Assembly: GCA_009735695.1 (NCBI GenBank)
Contig: SRSL01000001.1
Coordinates: 558,048-622,047, forward strand
Source: Christiangramia bathymodioli
GTDB taxonomy: Bacteria > Bacteroidota > Bacteroidia > Flavobacteriales > Flavobacteriaceae
Reading direction: 5' to 3'
DNA length: 64,000 bases
Below the pieces are notes generated by a model. The model searched no databases and was not told the DNA's origin. It worked only from the letters and a program-made list of their open reading frames with translations. A program made the translations under genes and the position numbers. This document shows, one piece after another, positions 25,686 through 34,162 of the stretch; the first letter of the stretch is position 1, and each line of letters starts with the position of its first letter.

Positions 25686-25955
25686 CTTACTTCCAATCAC
25701 CGCATTCCACTTTCTAATTTTCCAATTCTTGATCAATCCGTTCTTGACATAGGGATCATTTTCAGCAAAATCCCTGGCCTGTGCTTCGGTCTTAAATATC
25801 AAAATCGCCAGGTCGGCAGGTTCATCCAACGCCCCGCCTAACAACAGCTCACCGTTTTCAGCGGCTTTCTTCGCCATTCCCAAATGTTCCGCCCGGTACT
25901 GCCCTCTTTCCTCCAGGTAATTCTCGGCTAAATCGTAAAATAGGATATAATTCAT
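25674..25955 (-). CDS. YciI family protein
   Basis: A 93-residue protein of the YCII fold (ferredoxin-like dimer). It shows the typical MNYILFYDLAENYLEERGQY opening, HLGMAKKAAENGELLLGGAL with the conserved His, and FAENDPYVKNGLI. The biochemical role of stand-alone YciI proteins is not established. The C-terminal residues LDN and the stop codon are encoded within a heptad repeat array, so the tail is probably not ancestral. Heptad repeats also separate it from the glycosyltransferase gene. Confidence 0.88.
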   Translation of the reverse strand: MNYILFYDLAENYLEERGQYRAEHLGMAKKAAENGELLLGGALDEPADLAILIFKTEAQARDFAENDPYVKNGLIKNWKIRKWNAVIGSKLDN

Positions 25956-25980
25956 CGTAAAGGTTTTTTATTTTCCAGTA

Positions 25981-26016
25981 ATTCAATTGTCAATTATCCA
26001 TTGTCAATTTTCAATT
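25981..26016. repeat. heptad tandem repeat, degenerate
   Basis: Five 7-base units of the TCAATTG family with single-base changes, lying between the YciI start and the end of the glycosyltransferase gene. Confidence 0.6.
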
Positions 26017-27157
26017 ATTTATTGAATCGTCTTCCTTTCCATTCGTAATCGGTTAACATCGCCAGGACACTTATATATATAGTATAGAATGGGTAAACAA
26101 TACTTCCCCATAAATAACTCCTAAGGATCTCTTCGCTTTTGAAGAATTTGGCAGCTCTGTACAACAGGATAAAATCGATATTGAATTTCACGAGAAAAGC
26201 CAGCATCACATATTGGTGATCTGTATAACCTAAAAATGCCATGATCGCTCCAAAGATCAGGATAAAGTTCATCAGGAAAACAATAACACCGGTAAATTTC
26301 GCCAGTTTACTGATATAACTGGAAGTCTTCGAAGCCCATCTCAAGCGTTGATGGGTTAATGTTCTCAGGCTTATCTGAAAGCGGGTTAGAACGATCAATT
26401 CTGCCGACTTCAAAAAAGTTACCTTCTCGCCTGCCCTGTTCAGTTTCTGAAGCAGGAAAACATCATCGCCGCTGGCTATTTTCTCATTTCCGTCGTAGCC
26501 GTTATATTTCTGAAAGACCTTTTTGGAATAGCATAGATTGGCCGCATTGCACATAAAGCCTTTTTCTATTCCGAAACTGCCCATGGTGGTAGCCTGCAAA
26601 CTCAGAAAATCCAGTTCTTCGAAACGGGTGAACAACCTGGATCTTTCACCTGCTTTTCCAATAAAACCTACCGGCCCTGCAATTAATTTCGAATCATTCT
26701 TCTGTATCTCCTGGTCGAATCCCCCCAGCCATTTCACGGGAAGTAAACAATCAGCATCGGTGGTAACTATATTTTCGAACTCAGCTTCATCAATGCCTGT
26801 AAGCACTGCATCTTTTTTAGGAGAGGTGCTTCTGCGCTTATTTTCCAGCAATTTTATTCTAAGCTCCGAAAAGGATTGCTGAAACTCCTCGCATAATTTC
26901 AGGGATTCATCTTCAGATTCATCGTTTACCAGGATGATCTCAAAAAGTTCTCTTGGATATTTTAATCCGGAAAGTGACTTGAAAAGATCAGGCAGGTTCA
27001 ATGCTTCGTTTCGATAGGGAATAATGATACTGAACCTGCTTTTTGGAATTTCTTTATTCAGCTTGAAATCAGGCAGTTTTTTCCAGCCATAAATGAAGGC
27101 TGCCAGCAAGCCCGTATAGCAGGCGGTAACGAGTACCAGCAGAATAACTAAAATCAT
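26015..27157 (-). CDS. family 2 glycosyltransferase, membrane-bound
   Basis: A 380-residue protein. A membrane helix (1-24) precedes a GT-A domain: FSIIIPYRNEALNLPDL, EIILVNDESEDES (nucleotide-binding Asp), VTTDADCLLPVKWL (DxD-like metal site) and, near 260, a QRLRWASKTSSYI motif resembling the Q/RxxRW of processive GT2 enzymes. Two or three helices end the protein (about 280-365). It would transfer sugar from a nucleotide sugar for a cell-surface polymer or lipid; the acceptor is unknown. It is divergent from ruvC with 70 bases between. Confidence 0.85.
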   Translation of the reverse strand: MILVILLVLVTACYTGLLAAFIYGWKKLPDFKLNKEIPKSRFSIIIPYRNEALNLPDLFKSLSGLKYPRELFEIILVNDESEDESLKLCEEFQQSFSELRIKLLENKRRSTSPKKDAVLTGIDEAEFENIVTTDADCLLPVKWLGGFDQEIQKNDSKLIAGPVGFIGKAGERSRLFTRFEELDFLSLQATTMGSFGIEKGFMCNAANLCYSKKVFQKYNGYDGNEKIASGDDVFLLQKLNRAGEKVTFLKSAELIVLTRFQISLRTLTHQRLRWASKTSSYISKLAKFTGVIVFLMNFILIFGAIMAFLGYTDHQYVMLAFLVKFNIDFILLYRAAKFFKSEEILRSYLWGSIVYPFYTIYISVLAMLTDYEWKGRRFNK

Positions 27158-27194
27158 GGTTGGTTTGATTTAATGCTGCCTGAGCAGAATTATG

Positions 27195-27202
27195 TAGCTT
27201 TG
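27195..27202 (+). promoter_or_regulatory. -7 promoter box for ruvC
   Basis: TAGCTTTG fits TAnnTTTG and ends 25 bases before the GTG start at 27228. Confidence 0.5.
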
Positions 27203-27227
27203 TGAAGTCCCAAATTAGGAAAATTTA

Positions 27228-27806
27228 GTGAGCAAATCTTCGGAAAAAGCGGTTTTAAAAGGTGAAAGGATCATCCTGGGCATTGATCCCGGAACCACGA
27301 TCATGGGATTCGGACTCATAAAAGTGGAAAACAAAAAGATGAGCTTTATCCAGATGAACGAGCTGCATCTTAGCAAATACAAGGATCCCTATATCAAGCT
27401 TCGGCTTATTTTTGAACGAACCATCGAACTCATCGATAATTACCATCCCGATGAGATCGCGATCGAGGCGCCTTTCTTCGGAAAAAACGTGCAATCCATG
27501 CTAAAACTGGGGCGAGCGCAGGGTGTTGCAATGGCCGCTGGACTATCAAGACAAATCCCCATAACGGAATATCTTCCGAAAAAGATCAAAATGGCAATTA
27601 CCGGTAACGGTAGCGCCAGCAAAGAACAGGTTGCGAAAATGTTGCAGAGTCAGTTGAAGATCGGAAAGCTCCCTAAAAATCTCGATGCAACCGATGGACT
27701 CGCTGCCGCGGTTTGTCATTTCTACAATTCCGGAAAAACTGAAATCGGGAAAAGCTATACCGGCTGGGATGCTTTTATTAAGCAAAATCCGAAACGAGTC
27801 AAATAA
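27228..27806 (+). CDS. ruvC: crossover junction endodeoxyribonuclease RuvC
   Basis: RuvC cuts Holliday junctions symmetrically as a dimer with RuvAB. The 192 residues are near the family's usual 160-190. Catalytic acids are visible: Asp in IILGIDPGTTIMGFG (near residue 21), Glu in DEIAIEAPFFGKNVQS (near 79), and the late Asp pair region NLDATDGLAAAVCH. The start is GTG at 27228; no ATG lies between it and the catalytic strand. A 16-residue N-terminal extension precedes the fold. hemW follows after 71 bases. Confidence 0.95.
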   Translation: MSKSSEKAVLKGERIILGIDPGTTIMGFGLIKVENKKMSFIQMNELHLSKYKDPYIKLRLIFERTIELIDNYHPDEIAIEAPFFGKNVQSMLKLGRAQGVAMAAGLSRQIPITEYLPKKIKMAITGNGSASKEQVAKMLQSQLKIGKLPKNLDATDGLAAAVCHFYNSGKTEIGKSYTGWDAFIKQNPKRVK

Positions 27807-27810
27807 TTAG

Positions 27811-27876
27811 ACAATGGAGAAATTTGAAAATTTGAGAATTGCATTTTCAAATTGAATAATTTTCAAATCTTCAAAT
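27811..27876. repeat. AT-rich inverted repeat between ruvC and hemW
   Basis: Interleaved AATTTGAAAATTTGA and TTTTCAAATTGAATA elements make a long imperfect inverted repeat that runs up to the hemW ATG. It looks like a degenerate relative of the heptad arrays and may fold as a hairpin in the leader. Confidence 0.45.
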
Positions 27877-27877
27877 T

Positions 27878-29005
27878 ATGAGCGGAATCTATATTCATAT
27901 TCCATTTTGCAAGCAGGCCTGCCATTACTGCGATTTTCACTTTTCGACTTCTGTTAAAAAGAAAGGCGAACTGGTAAACATGCTCTGCCGGGAACTCGGT
28001 TTGCGAAAGAACGAAGCTGGAGTTGCACAGATCGAGACCATTTATTTTGGCGGCGGGACACCTTCCCTTTTGAATGCTGAAGAACTTAGTGCAATATTCG
28101 AAACTATTGATAAGAATTTCGAGGTGGCTGCAGATGCCGAGATCACCCTGGAAGCAAACCCGGATGACCTTTCGGAAGAAACTGTAAAAATGCTAGCCAA
28201 ATCACTGGTAAACCGGTTGAGCATTGGTGTCCAGTCATTTTTTGAGAAAGATCTGAAACTGATGAACCGGGCTCATAATTCGGAGGAAGCTTTGAATTGC
28301 CTGAAATTGTCAAGGCAGCACTTCGATAATATTTCAATAGACCTTATCTACGGAATTCCCGGCCAGAGCAATGAACAATGGAAGCAGAATCTACAAACCG
28401 CCCTTGAGCTTGATATTCCGCATATCTCCAGCTATGCCCTTACTGTGGAACCCAGAACGGCGCTGGAAAAATTCATCGAAAAAGGAAAAATAAAGCCCGT
28501 AGATGATGAGCAGTATCGGGAACAGTTCGATATTCTTCTGGAAACCCTTACCACGAATGGCTTCGAACACTACGAATTTTCCAATTTCGGGAAACCGGGT
28601 TATCATTCCCGGAACAATATGGCTTACTGGATAGGCAAACCTTATCTGGGGATAGGACCTTCTGCACACTCCTTTGATGGAAAATCCCGAAAATGGAATA
28701 TCAGTAACAACACCTTATATATTAAGGCTCTGGAAAAAGACCAGATCCCGCAGGAAATGGAAGAATTAAGTCTTACCGACCGGTACAATGAATTCGTTAT
28801 GACCAGGTTAAGAACGAAATTCGGTGTTCGGCTGGCCGATATTGAAGAAAAATTTGGACAAAAGTACACTCAGCATTTTTTAAAAAATTCCCGGGCTTTT
28901 TTAAGAGACGGACTCCTGGAGGAACTTAATGGAACTTTACTTATCACTTCAAAAGGTAAATTCCTAAGTGACGGTATCGCATCGGAATTGTTTTTTATAG
29001 ATTAA
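27878..29005 (+). CDS. hemW: radical SAM heme chaperone HemW
   Basis: A 375-residue radical SAM protein of the HemW/HemN-like family. The cluster motif is CKQACHYCDF near the N-terminus, with the fourth Cys-position pattern of HemW rather than true HemN. SAM-binding segments include YFGGGTPSLL, EANPDDL, SIGVQSF and IDLIYGIPGQ, and the C-terminal HemN_C domain (about 300-375) is present. HemW is thought to deliver heme rather than to oxidise coproporphyrinogen. It follows ruvC on the same strand. Confidence 0.93.
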   Translation: MSGIYIHIPFCKQACHYCDFHFSTSVKKKGELVNMLCRELGLRKNEAGVAQIETIYFGGGTPSLLNAEELSAIFETIDKNFEVAADAEITLEANPDDLSEETVKMLAKSLVNRLSIGVQSFFEKDLKLMNRAHNSEEALNCLKLSRQHFDNISIDLIYGIPGQSNEQWKQNLQTALELDIPHISSYALTVEPRTALEKFIEKGKIKPVDDEQYREQFDILLETLTTNGFEHYEFSNFGKPGYHSRNNMAYWIGKPYLGIGPSAHSFDGKSRKWNISNNTLYIKALEKDQIPQEMEELSLTDRYNEFVMTRLRTKFGVRLADIEEKFGQKYTQHFLKNSRAFLRDGLLEELNGTLLITSKGKFLSDGIASELFFID

Positions 29006-29468
29006 ACATCTCTCCCCCTATTGTCACCTCGAGTCCTTCGGCTGCGCTCAGCACAAGCTCAGTCGAGAGGTCTTCAATGCATAGAAGATGCAGAAATAAA
29101 TTCAGAATAAGAAAATGAGATTTCTCCCTCCGGTCGAAATGACCCTTCGATCAAAAAACTTGTCATTTCGAAGGAGTTCACGACTGAGAAATCTCTTTCC
29201 TTCCCTTCAACAATACGTCTCGACTCTCCTTCGACTAAGCTCAGGACAAGCTGCTCGACCTGACAAAAACTCTGAATCCAGCAGTCATTCCGAAAGAGCG
29301 TAGTGACTGAGGAATCTCTGCGAAACCCAATACAATGCTCGCAGTTCTTCAAATGTAAAAGGAAGCTATAGGTCTCGACTCCGCTCGACCTGACAAAAAT
29401 CTATTTTCTACGTATGGTTTCTAATCCAATTAACAATCCTAAATTTGTGAGTAACCAATCCAATCAAA
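29006..29468. repeat. intergenic repeat cluster, no gene seen
   Basis: Holds a CTCGA-type hairpin (29023-29072); a facing pair of the AGATTTCTC type, 29118-29143 ending TGAC and 29162-29195 beginning GTCA, with an 18-base spacer; a second CTCGA-type element ending TGAC (29217-29264); a diverged copy beginning GTCATTCCGAA (29285-29319); and a short CTCGACC-TGAC piece (29371-29394). Short open frames here are only readings of the repeats. The last 60 bases should contain the promoter of the cyclase-family gene. Confidence 0.8.
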
Positions 29469-30218
29469 ATGCTTGCTAGCATCAGCCATAATGGCCAGTC
29501 TTATAAAATCGATCTTTCAAAACCGCTGGATATTTCGATAAGCCTGCGTGGAGACCATAAAAATCCGGTCGCGTGGTATCTGAAACATCCGGAAATCAGC
29601 CCGGTTAAGGATGGTGATTTTATTGGAAAGGTAAGGGAGGGCGCTTCGGTGAATTTCAATAATATTTGGTTCAATCCGCATGCTCATACCACTCATACCG
29701 AATGTGTGGGTCATATCAGCGAAGAATTTCACAGCATTCAGCAGCACTTAAAAACGTTTTTTTTCAAGGCGAAATTCATTTCAGTTGAACCTGAAAAAAG
29801 AGGCCAGGACCAGGTCATTACAGAAGATCTTTTAAAAAAGAAAATGGGTGATCCAGATTATGAGGCTATCATCATCAGGAGCCTTCCCAATTACATAGGC
29901 AAGATCTCCAAGCAACATTCACATTCGAACTGGCCCTACCTTGAAGAAGCGGCGGCAACACTCCTTAGGGAAAAAGGCATTAAACACCTGCTTATCGACC
30001 AGCCTTCGGTAGATAAGGAAAAGGATGAAGGGAAGTTACTAGCCCATAAGGCCTTTTGGAATCACCCAAAAAACACCCGTTTTGACGCTACCATCACGGA
30101 GCTGATCTATGTTCCGAACAAATTCGAAGATGGAGACTACTTCTTGAATCTCCAGCCTGCTTCTTTCGAAAACGATGCGGCACCTTGTAAACCTGTTCTT
30201 TATAAAATCATCGATTAA
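29469..30218 (+). CDS. cyclase family protein (kynurenine formamidase-like fold)
   Basis: A 249-residue protein matching the cyclase/formamidase family of Mn- or Zn-dependent hydrolases. The metal motif appears as NPHAHTTHTECVGHI, and later blocks are IIRSLPNY, EAAATLLREKGIKHLLIDQP-SVDKEKDEGKLLAHKAFW and a FDATITELIYVP strand. The family includes arylformamidases, isatin hydrolases and bile-acid-type cyclases, so the substrate is open. It overlaps the next gene by one base (TAATG), so they form an operon with the DUF4230 gene. Confidence 0.82.
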   Translation: MLASISHNGQSYKIDLSKPLDISISLRGDHKNPVAWYLKHPEISPVKDGDFIGKVREGASVNFNNIWFNPHAHTTHTECVGHISEEFHSIQQHLKTFFFKAKFISVEPEKRGQDQVITEDLLKKKMGDPDYEAIIIRSLPNYIGKISKQHSHSNWPYLEEAAATLLREKGIKHLLIDQPSVDKEKDEGKLLAHKAFWNHPKNTRFDATITELIYVPNKFEDGDYFLNLQPASFENDAAPCKPVLYKIID

Positions 30219-30568
30219 TGAAACTTAGTTTAAAAATGGAAGAATTTGCGATGCTACTGTTAGGGGTATGGGCTTTCAGTCTACTGAATTATAGCTGGTG
30301 GTGGTTTGCGGGTTTATTCTTTCTTCCCGATATTGGGATGTTGGGTTATCTGGCCAATGATAAAATAGGCGCTATTTGCTATAATATATTTCATCACAAA
30401 GGTATTGCAATTGGTCTTGGTCTAACAGGTATATTCATTCAGAGTACTGAATTACAGCTGGCTGGAATCATTCTTTTCAGCCATTCGAGCTTTGACCGGA
30501 TGCTGGGTTACGGACTCAAATATGAAAAAGGTTTTAAATTCACCCATTTAGGGGAAATAGGAAATTAA
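30218..30568 (+). CDS. DUF4260 family membrane protein
   Basis: A 116-residue protein with three to four hydrophobic helices. Family phrases: EEFAMLLLGVWAF, WWWFAGLFFLPDIGMLGYL and ILFSHSSFDRMLGYGLKY. Function unknown. Translationally coupled to the cyclase-family gene upstream (1-base overlap), and the DUF4230 gene begins 1 base after its stop. Confidence 0.85.
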   Translation: MKLSLKMEEFAMLLLGVWAFSLLNYSWWWFAGLFFLPDIGMLGYLANDKIGAICYNIFHHKGIAIGLGLTGIFIQSTELQLAGIILFSHSSFDRMLGYGLKYEKGFKFTHLGEIGN

Positions 30569-30569
30569 T

Positions 30570-31196
30570 ATGGAATTACTGTTTATAGGCCTCGCAGTTG
30601 GGGCCATCCTTGCGTATTTTATCTTCGCCCGCTTTAATAAGGAGCGTTCGGCCTTGAGCACCAATGAGCAGTCGGTCGTTCTGATGGATAAGATCAAAAG
30701 CGTTTGTAAATTCATCACGGTAGAAGGCGATTTTTCAGAGATCTATCATTATGAAAATCTGAAAGAAAAATACCTGAGTCTAATCCTCGGAAAGAAAAAA
30801 GCCATTGTTCTGGTCACCGCAAAGGCTCATGTGGGTTTCGACCTGAGCAAGATACGCATGGAGAGCGATAACGAGAATAAACGCATTATTCTTACCAATT
30901 TTCCACAACCGGAATTATTAACAATCGAAACAGATTTTAAATATTACGACAAACGTGAAGGCTGGGCAAATCCGTTCACCACTTCCGATCTTACCGACAT
31001 CAACCGCGATGCAAAAAAGGCGATAGTAGATAAGATTCCTCAAAGCGGTTTGCTCGACAAGGCCAGATCTGAAGCCCTGGAAACGATTCTTTTGATGGAA
31101 AAGATCGTGGAGACCATTGGCTGGAAACTGGATTATACGGCTTTGACCATCGAAGGCGGGGAAGCGGAGAAATTGGAGGAAGGAAATAAAAGTTAG
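30570..31196 (+). CDS. DUF4230 domain protein, membrane-anchored
   Basis: A 208-residue protein with one N-terminal membrane helix (about 2-18) and a DUF4230 domain (about 45-190) showing VCKFITVEGDFSEIYHYEN and AIVLVTAKAHVGFDLSKI, as in band-7-like or membrane-associated proteins of unknown role. It is the last of three tightly spaced genes. Its TAG stop codon is fused to the start of a degenerate hairpin repeat (TAGATGCTGAAAA), as at two other genes nearby. Confidence 0.82.
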   Translation: MELLFIGLAVGAILAYFIFARFNKERSALSTNEQSVVLMDKIKSVCKFITVEGDFSEIYHYENLKEKYLSLILGKKKAIVLVTAKAHVGFDLSKIRMESDNENKRIILTNFPQPELLTIETDFKYYDKREGWANPFTTSDLTDINRDAKKAIVDKIPQSGLLDKARSEALETILLMEKIVETIGWKLDYTALTIEGGEAEKLEEGNKS

Positions 31197-31269
31197 ATGC
31201 TGAAAAATCCGTATAACTGTAGCAGTATAACAAATTGAATTACGTCACCCTGAACTTGTTTCAGGGTCT
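31195..31269. repeat. hairpin pair left of GIY-YIG gene A, left member decayed
   Basis: The left arm AGATGCTGAAAA (31195-31206) is the first half of a hairpin repeat whose second half is lost. The right arm (31244-31269) is intact: foot GTCA, stem CCCTGAA, loop CTTGT, stem TTCAGGG, then TCT. It ends 12 bases before the GIY-YIG start codon. Confidence 0.8.
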
Positions 31270-31281
31270 TTGTTTTAAAGA

Positions 31282-31566
31282 ATGAAAAAAAGTTATACCT
31301 ATATTTTAGCAAACAAAACAAGGACTGTTCTTTATATAGGAGTAACTTCTGATTTAAAATTAAGACTTATCCAGCATAAAAATGCAGAAGGTTCAGTTTT
31401 CACCACAAAGTACAAGGTTCAGGATTTGATGTATTTTGAAGAATTTTCAGATATAAATCAGGCAATAGAAAGAGAAAAACAACTTAAAAACTGGCGTAGG
31501 GAATGGAAGCTACGATTAATACAATCCACAAATCCAGAAATGAAAGATTTATTCCAGGAGTTTTAA
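31282..31566 (+). CDS. GIY-YIG nuclease family protein (copy A)
   Basis: A 94-residue single-domain GIY-YIG protein. The two signature strands are YTYILAN and VLYIGVT; the helix Arg follows in LKLRLIQHK; the metal-binding Glu lies in AIEREKQLKNW. It is the short stand-alone type that resembles UPF0213, not UvrC, and lacks a DNA-binding extension. By hand alignment about 61 of 94 residues match copy B at 33878. GTCA-footed hairpin repeats flank it on both sides, which suggests the gene and repeats move or are maintained together (inference). Confidence 0.9.
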   Translation: MKKSYTYILANKTRTVLYIGVTSDLKLRLIQHKNAEGSVFTTKYKVQDLMYFEEFSDINQAIEREKQLKNWRREWKLRLIQSTNPEMKDLFQEF

Positions 31567-31571
31567 TTTTG

Positions 31572-31645
31572 AGATGCTGAAACAAGTTCAGCATGACGAC
31601 CAACTCAAAAAGTAATTCCGTCACCCTGAACTTGTTTCAGGGTCT
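31572..31645. repeat. facing hairpin pair right of GIY-YIG gene A
   Basis: Left member 31572-31597: AGA, stem TGCTGAA, loop ACAAG, stem TTCAGCA, foot TGAC. After 22 bases the right member 31620-31645: foot GTCA, stem CCCTGAA, stem TTCAGGG, TCT. The members are reverse complements apart from paired stem changes (TGC/GCA against CCC/GGG). Confidence 0.88.
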
Positions 31646-31658
31646 ATTATTATAAAAA

Positions 31659-32018
31659 ATGAACATCGACACATTTAGAGACTATTGCCTCCATAAAAAA
31701 GGCGTAACCGAAGGCCTTCCTTTCGGGCCGGATAACCTTGTATTTAAAGTGATGGGTAAGATGTTCTCTATCGTGTCCCTGGATGAAGTTCCGTTAAGGA
31801 CAAACCTGAAATGCGATCCCGATCGCGCCATTGAATTGAGAGAAGAATACGCTGGTTCCATCCTCCCGGGCTATCACATGAACAAACAGCACTGGAATAC
31901 GCTGATCCTGGACCATCGACTTGATCCAAAACTGGTCTTTGAACTGATCGATCATTCCTACGAACTGGTTGTGGACAGCCTCACACAAAAACTGAAAAAA
32001 GAACTTGAAGATCTGTAA
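31659..32018 (+). CDS. MmcQ/YjbR family protein
   Basis: A 119-residue protein of the MmcQ/YjbR fold, a double-wing DNA-binding-like domain: FRDYCLHKKGVTEGLPFGP, VFKVMGKMFSIVSLDEVP, and GYHMNKQHWNTLIL. Its role is not established. It lies just right of a hairpin pair and overlaps the MutS-like gene by one base (TAATG), so the two are co-translated. Both possibly bind DNA. Confidence 0.9.
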   Translation: MNIDTFRDYCLHKKGVTEGLPFGPDNLVFKVMGKMFSIVSLDEVPLRTNLKCDPDRAIELREEYAGSILPGYHMNKQHWNTLILDHRLDPKLVFELIDHSYELVVDSLTQKLKKELEDL

Positions 32019-33796
32019 TGACGAAACCCATTGAATTTTATAAAGCCCAATTAGCAAAATATAACTCGGTTGAAAAGCAGCTCACCAAAAAACTGATCTT
32101 TTCCAGCACTCTACGATTAATTGTTTTCCTGGCTATCTGTTCCGTTATCTATTTCTTCTTCGGAAACGCTACCGTGCTGATACCGGCCGTGATCGCGCTG
32201 ATCGCAGTCTTCATTTTCCTGATTTCAAGACATTCCGACCTTAAGAAAGAACGGGAAAAGATAAGAGCGCTTATCAAACTCAATGAACAGGAACTAAAGA
32301 TCATAGAAACCGGAGATCTTTCAGACCTGCCGGAAGGAAGGGAATTCGATATCGAAGGCCACGAATTTAGCCGGGATATTGACCTTTTCGGAAGAAAATC
32401 CTTTTTTCAGTACCTAAACAGGACTGCACTTCAGGAAGGAAAGGCCAGGCTGGCAAGGATCCTCCTTGCCAATAAGACCGACCGGATAGAACGCAAACAG
32501 GAAGCAATCAGGGAACTTGCTTCAAAAGCTGACTGGCGACAGAATTATACAGCGACCGCCAAACTGGTAAAGACCGAAACCGATTCCCAGACCATTCTCA
32601 AGTGGCTGGGAAATTACAAAGCATTCGTACCTGGTTATATGAAATGGTTCCCAGCCTTATTTTCAGTATTGTCTATTGGTGTTTTTACAGCATATTATTT
32701 CGACCTCCTGGGCTTTTCACAATTACTGCTCTGGTTTATAGTGGGTGTAAGTATTAGCGGATTCTTCTTCAAAAAGATCAACGAATTATCTTCTAATGTG
32801 AGCAAAGCTCAGGACACTTTTCAGCAATATCACCAGCTCCTGGCATATATCGAACATGAGCATTTCGATTCAGCACTAATGATTAAGCTGAAAAAATCTA
32901 TTGAATCTGAATCCAAAAAAGCTTCGGTCATCCTACAGGAATTCTCCAAAGCTATCGATGCCCTGGACCAGCGCAACAATGTCCTTTTTGGAATAGTCGC
33001 TAATGGATTTTTTCTATGGGATCTCAGGCAGTGCTACCGACTCGAAAAGTGGATCGCTCATCATCATGAGGCTGTGGAACACTGGTTCGAAGCGGTGGAA
33101 CGTACCGATGCCTATAATAGCCTGGGGAATTTTGCATTCAACCATCCTGCTTATGTCTTTCCGAAGATTTGTTCAGAAAAGGAAGGCATTAAAGCCATAA
33201 ACCTGGGCCATCCGCTTTTGGATGCCAGGAAACGAGTGGATAACGATTTTGAAATTGCCGGTGACCAGTTCTTTATCATTACCGGTGCTAACATGGCCGG
33301 AAAAAGTACGTTCCTGCGAACAGTGGCACTTCAAATCCTAATGTCGAATATTGGGCTTCCGGTTTGTGCCGAAAGCTGTAGTTATTCACCTATTAAGCTG
33401 ATCACGAGCATGCGCACCAGCGATAGCCTGGGCGACGATGAATCCTATTTCTTTTCGGAATTGAAACGGCTTAAATATATCGTAGACCGGATCCATAACG
33501 AACATTATTTTATCATTCTCGACGAAATCCTGAAAGGGACCAATAGCACCGATAAAGCTATAGGTTCCAGAAAATTCGTGCAGCGGCTGGTTGGCAGTAG
33601 TTCTACCGGGATAATCGCCACGCACGATCTGAGCCTCTGTGAGATCAGCGAAGAACTTGAGCAGGTAAAGAATTATTATTTTGATGCCGAGATCGTGAAC
33701 GATGAACTGCATTTTGATTATCATTTAAAGACCGGCGTTTGCCAGAATATGAATGCCTCGTTCCTATTGAGAAAAATGAAGATCGTGGAGGAATAA
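32018..33796 (+). CDS. membrane-anchored MutS-like ATPase
   Basis: A 592-residue protein with the MutS core (domain III lever region from about 100) and ATPase domain V, but with no mismatch-recognition domain I and no Smr nuclease domain. Walker A is ITGANMAGKST (about 420-430), Walker B is YFIILDEILKGT (about 496-507), followed by a signature-like STDKAIGSRKF and IIATHDLSL. Unusually, hydrophobic helices occur at about 27-65 and 205-245, so the protein is probably in the inner membrane. It is coupled to MmcQ/YjbR. Its TAA stop abuts a hairpin repeat (TAAGATGC). Function unknown. Confidence 0.85.
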   Translation: MTKPIEFYKAQLAKYNSVEKQLTKKLIFSSTLRLIVFLAICSVIYFFFGNATVLIPAVIALIAVFIFLISRHSDLKKEREKIRALIKLNEQELKIIETGDLSDLPEGREFDIEGHEFSRDIDLFGRKSFFQYLNRTALQEGKARLARILLANKTDRIERKQEAIRELASKADWRQNYTATAKLVKTETDSQTILKWLGNYKAFVPGYMKWFPALFSVLSIGVFTAYYFDLLGFSQLLLWFIVGVSISGFFFKKINELSSNVSKAQDTFQQYHQLLAYIEHEHFDSALMIKLKKSIESESKKASVILQEFSKAIDALDQRNNVLFGIVANGFFLWDLRQCYRLEKWIAHHHEAVEHWFEAVERTDAYNSLGNFAFNHPAYVFPKICSEKEGIKAINLGHPLLDARKRVDNDFEIAGDQFFIITGANMAGKSTFLRTVALQILMSNIGLPVCAESCSYSPIKLITSMRTSDSLGDDESYFFSELKRLKYIVDRIHNEHYFIILDEILKGTNSTDKAIGSRKFVQRLVGSSSTGIIATHDLSLCEISEELEQVKNYYFDAEIVNDELHFDYHLKTGVCQNMNASFLLRKMKIVEE

Positions 33797-33863
33797 GATG
33801 CTGAAACGAGTTCAGCATGACATTATTTACCTAATTCGTCACCCTGAACTTGGTTCAGGGTCT
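33796..33863. repeat. facing hairpin pair left of GIY-YIG gene B
   Basis: Left member 33796-33821: AGA, stem TGCTGAA, loop ACGAG, stem TTCAGCA, TGAC. Spacer of 16 bases. Right member 33838-33863: GTCA, stem CCCTGAAC, loop TTG, stem GTTCAGGG, TCT. The left member begins at the stop codon of the MutS-like gene, and the right ends 14 bases before the nuclease ATG. Confidence 0.88.
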
Positions 33864-33877
33864 ATTTTCTAAAAAGA

Positions 33878-34162
33878 ATGAAAAATAGTTACGTCTATAT
33901 TTTATCAAATAGAAATAGAACCGTCTTATATATTGGCGTGACTGGTGATTTATTAAGAAGAATCACGGAGCACAAAAATGGTAATGGATCCCTATTCACT
34001 AAAAAATACCAATTATACGACTTACTTTATTTTGAGGAATTCAGCGATATTGAACAAGCTATTATTCGCGAGAAACAAATCAAAAACTGGCATAAAGACT
34101 GGAAGTGGAATCTTGTTAAAAGTAAAAATCCAGAATTAAAAGATTTGTTTTATGAATTATGA
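33878..34162 (+). CDS. GIY-YIG nuclease family protein (copy B)
   Basis: A 94-residue single-domain GIY-YIG protein, same length as copy A and about 65 percent identical by hand count, so an old rather than recent duplicate. Signature strands YVYILSN and VLYIGVT, helix RRITEHK, and Glu in AIIREKQIKNW are intact, hence probably active. Complete facing hairpin pairs flank it on both sides, with spacers of 16 and 17 bases. Its TGA stop is part of the right-hand repeat (TGAGATGC). The likely target is the hairpin or its GTCA foot (inference). Confidence 0.9.
   Translation: MKNSYVYILSNRNRTVLYIGVTGDLLRRITEHKNGNGSLFTKKYQLYDLLYFEEFSDIEQAIIREKQIKNWHKDWKWNLVKSKNPELKDLFYEL

Noticed and set aside
27878-29005. 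Oxygen-independent coproporphyrinogen oxidase HemN
   Set aside because: The length and the CxxxCxxC followed by DF rather than the HemN CxxC extension fit HemW.
29060-29360. Open frames of 60-92 codons on both strands
   Set aside because: They run through the hairpin repeats and resemble each other only because the repeats do.
31282-34162. The GIY-YIG genes as UvrC fragments
   Set aside because: They are complete 94-residue single-domain proteins with their own starts and no UVR or HhH domains.
31282-34162. The two GIY-YIG genes as a composite transposon carrying the MmcQ and MutS-like genes
   Set aside because: The copies are too diverged to be recent ends of one element, there are no target duplications visible at the outer borders, and the genes between look like ordinary chromosomal ones. 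The idea remains untested rather than disproved.
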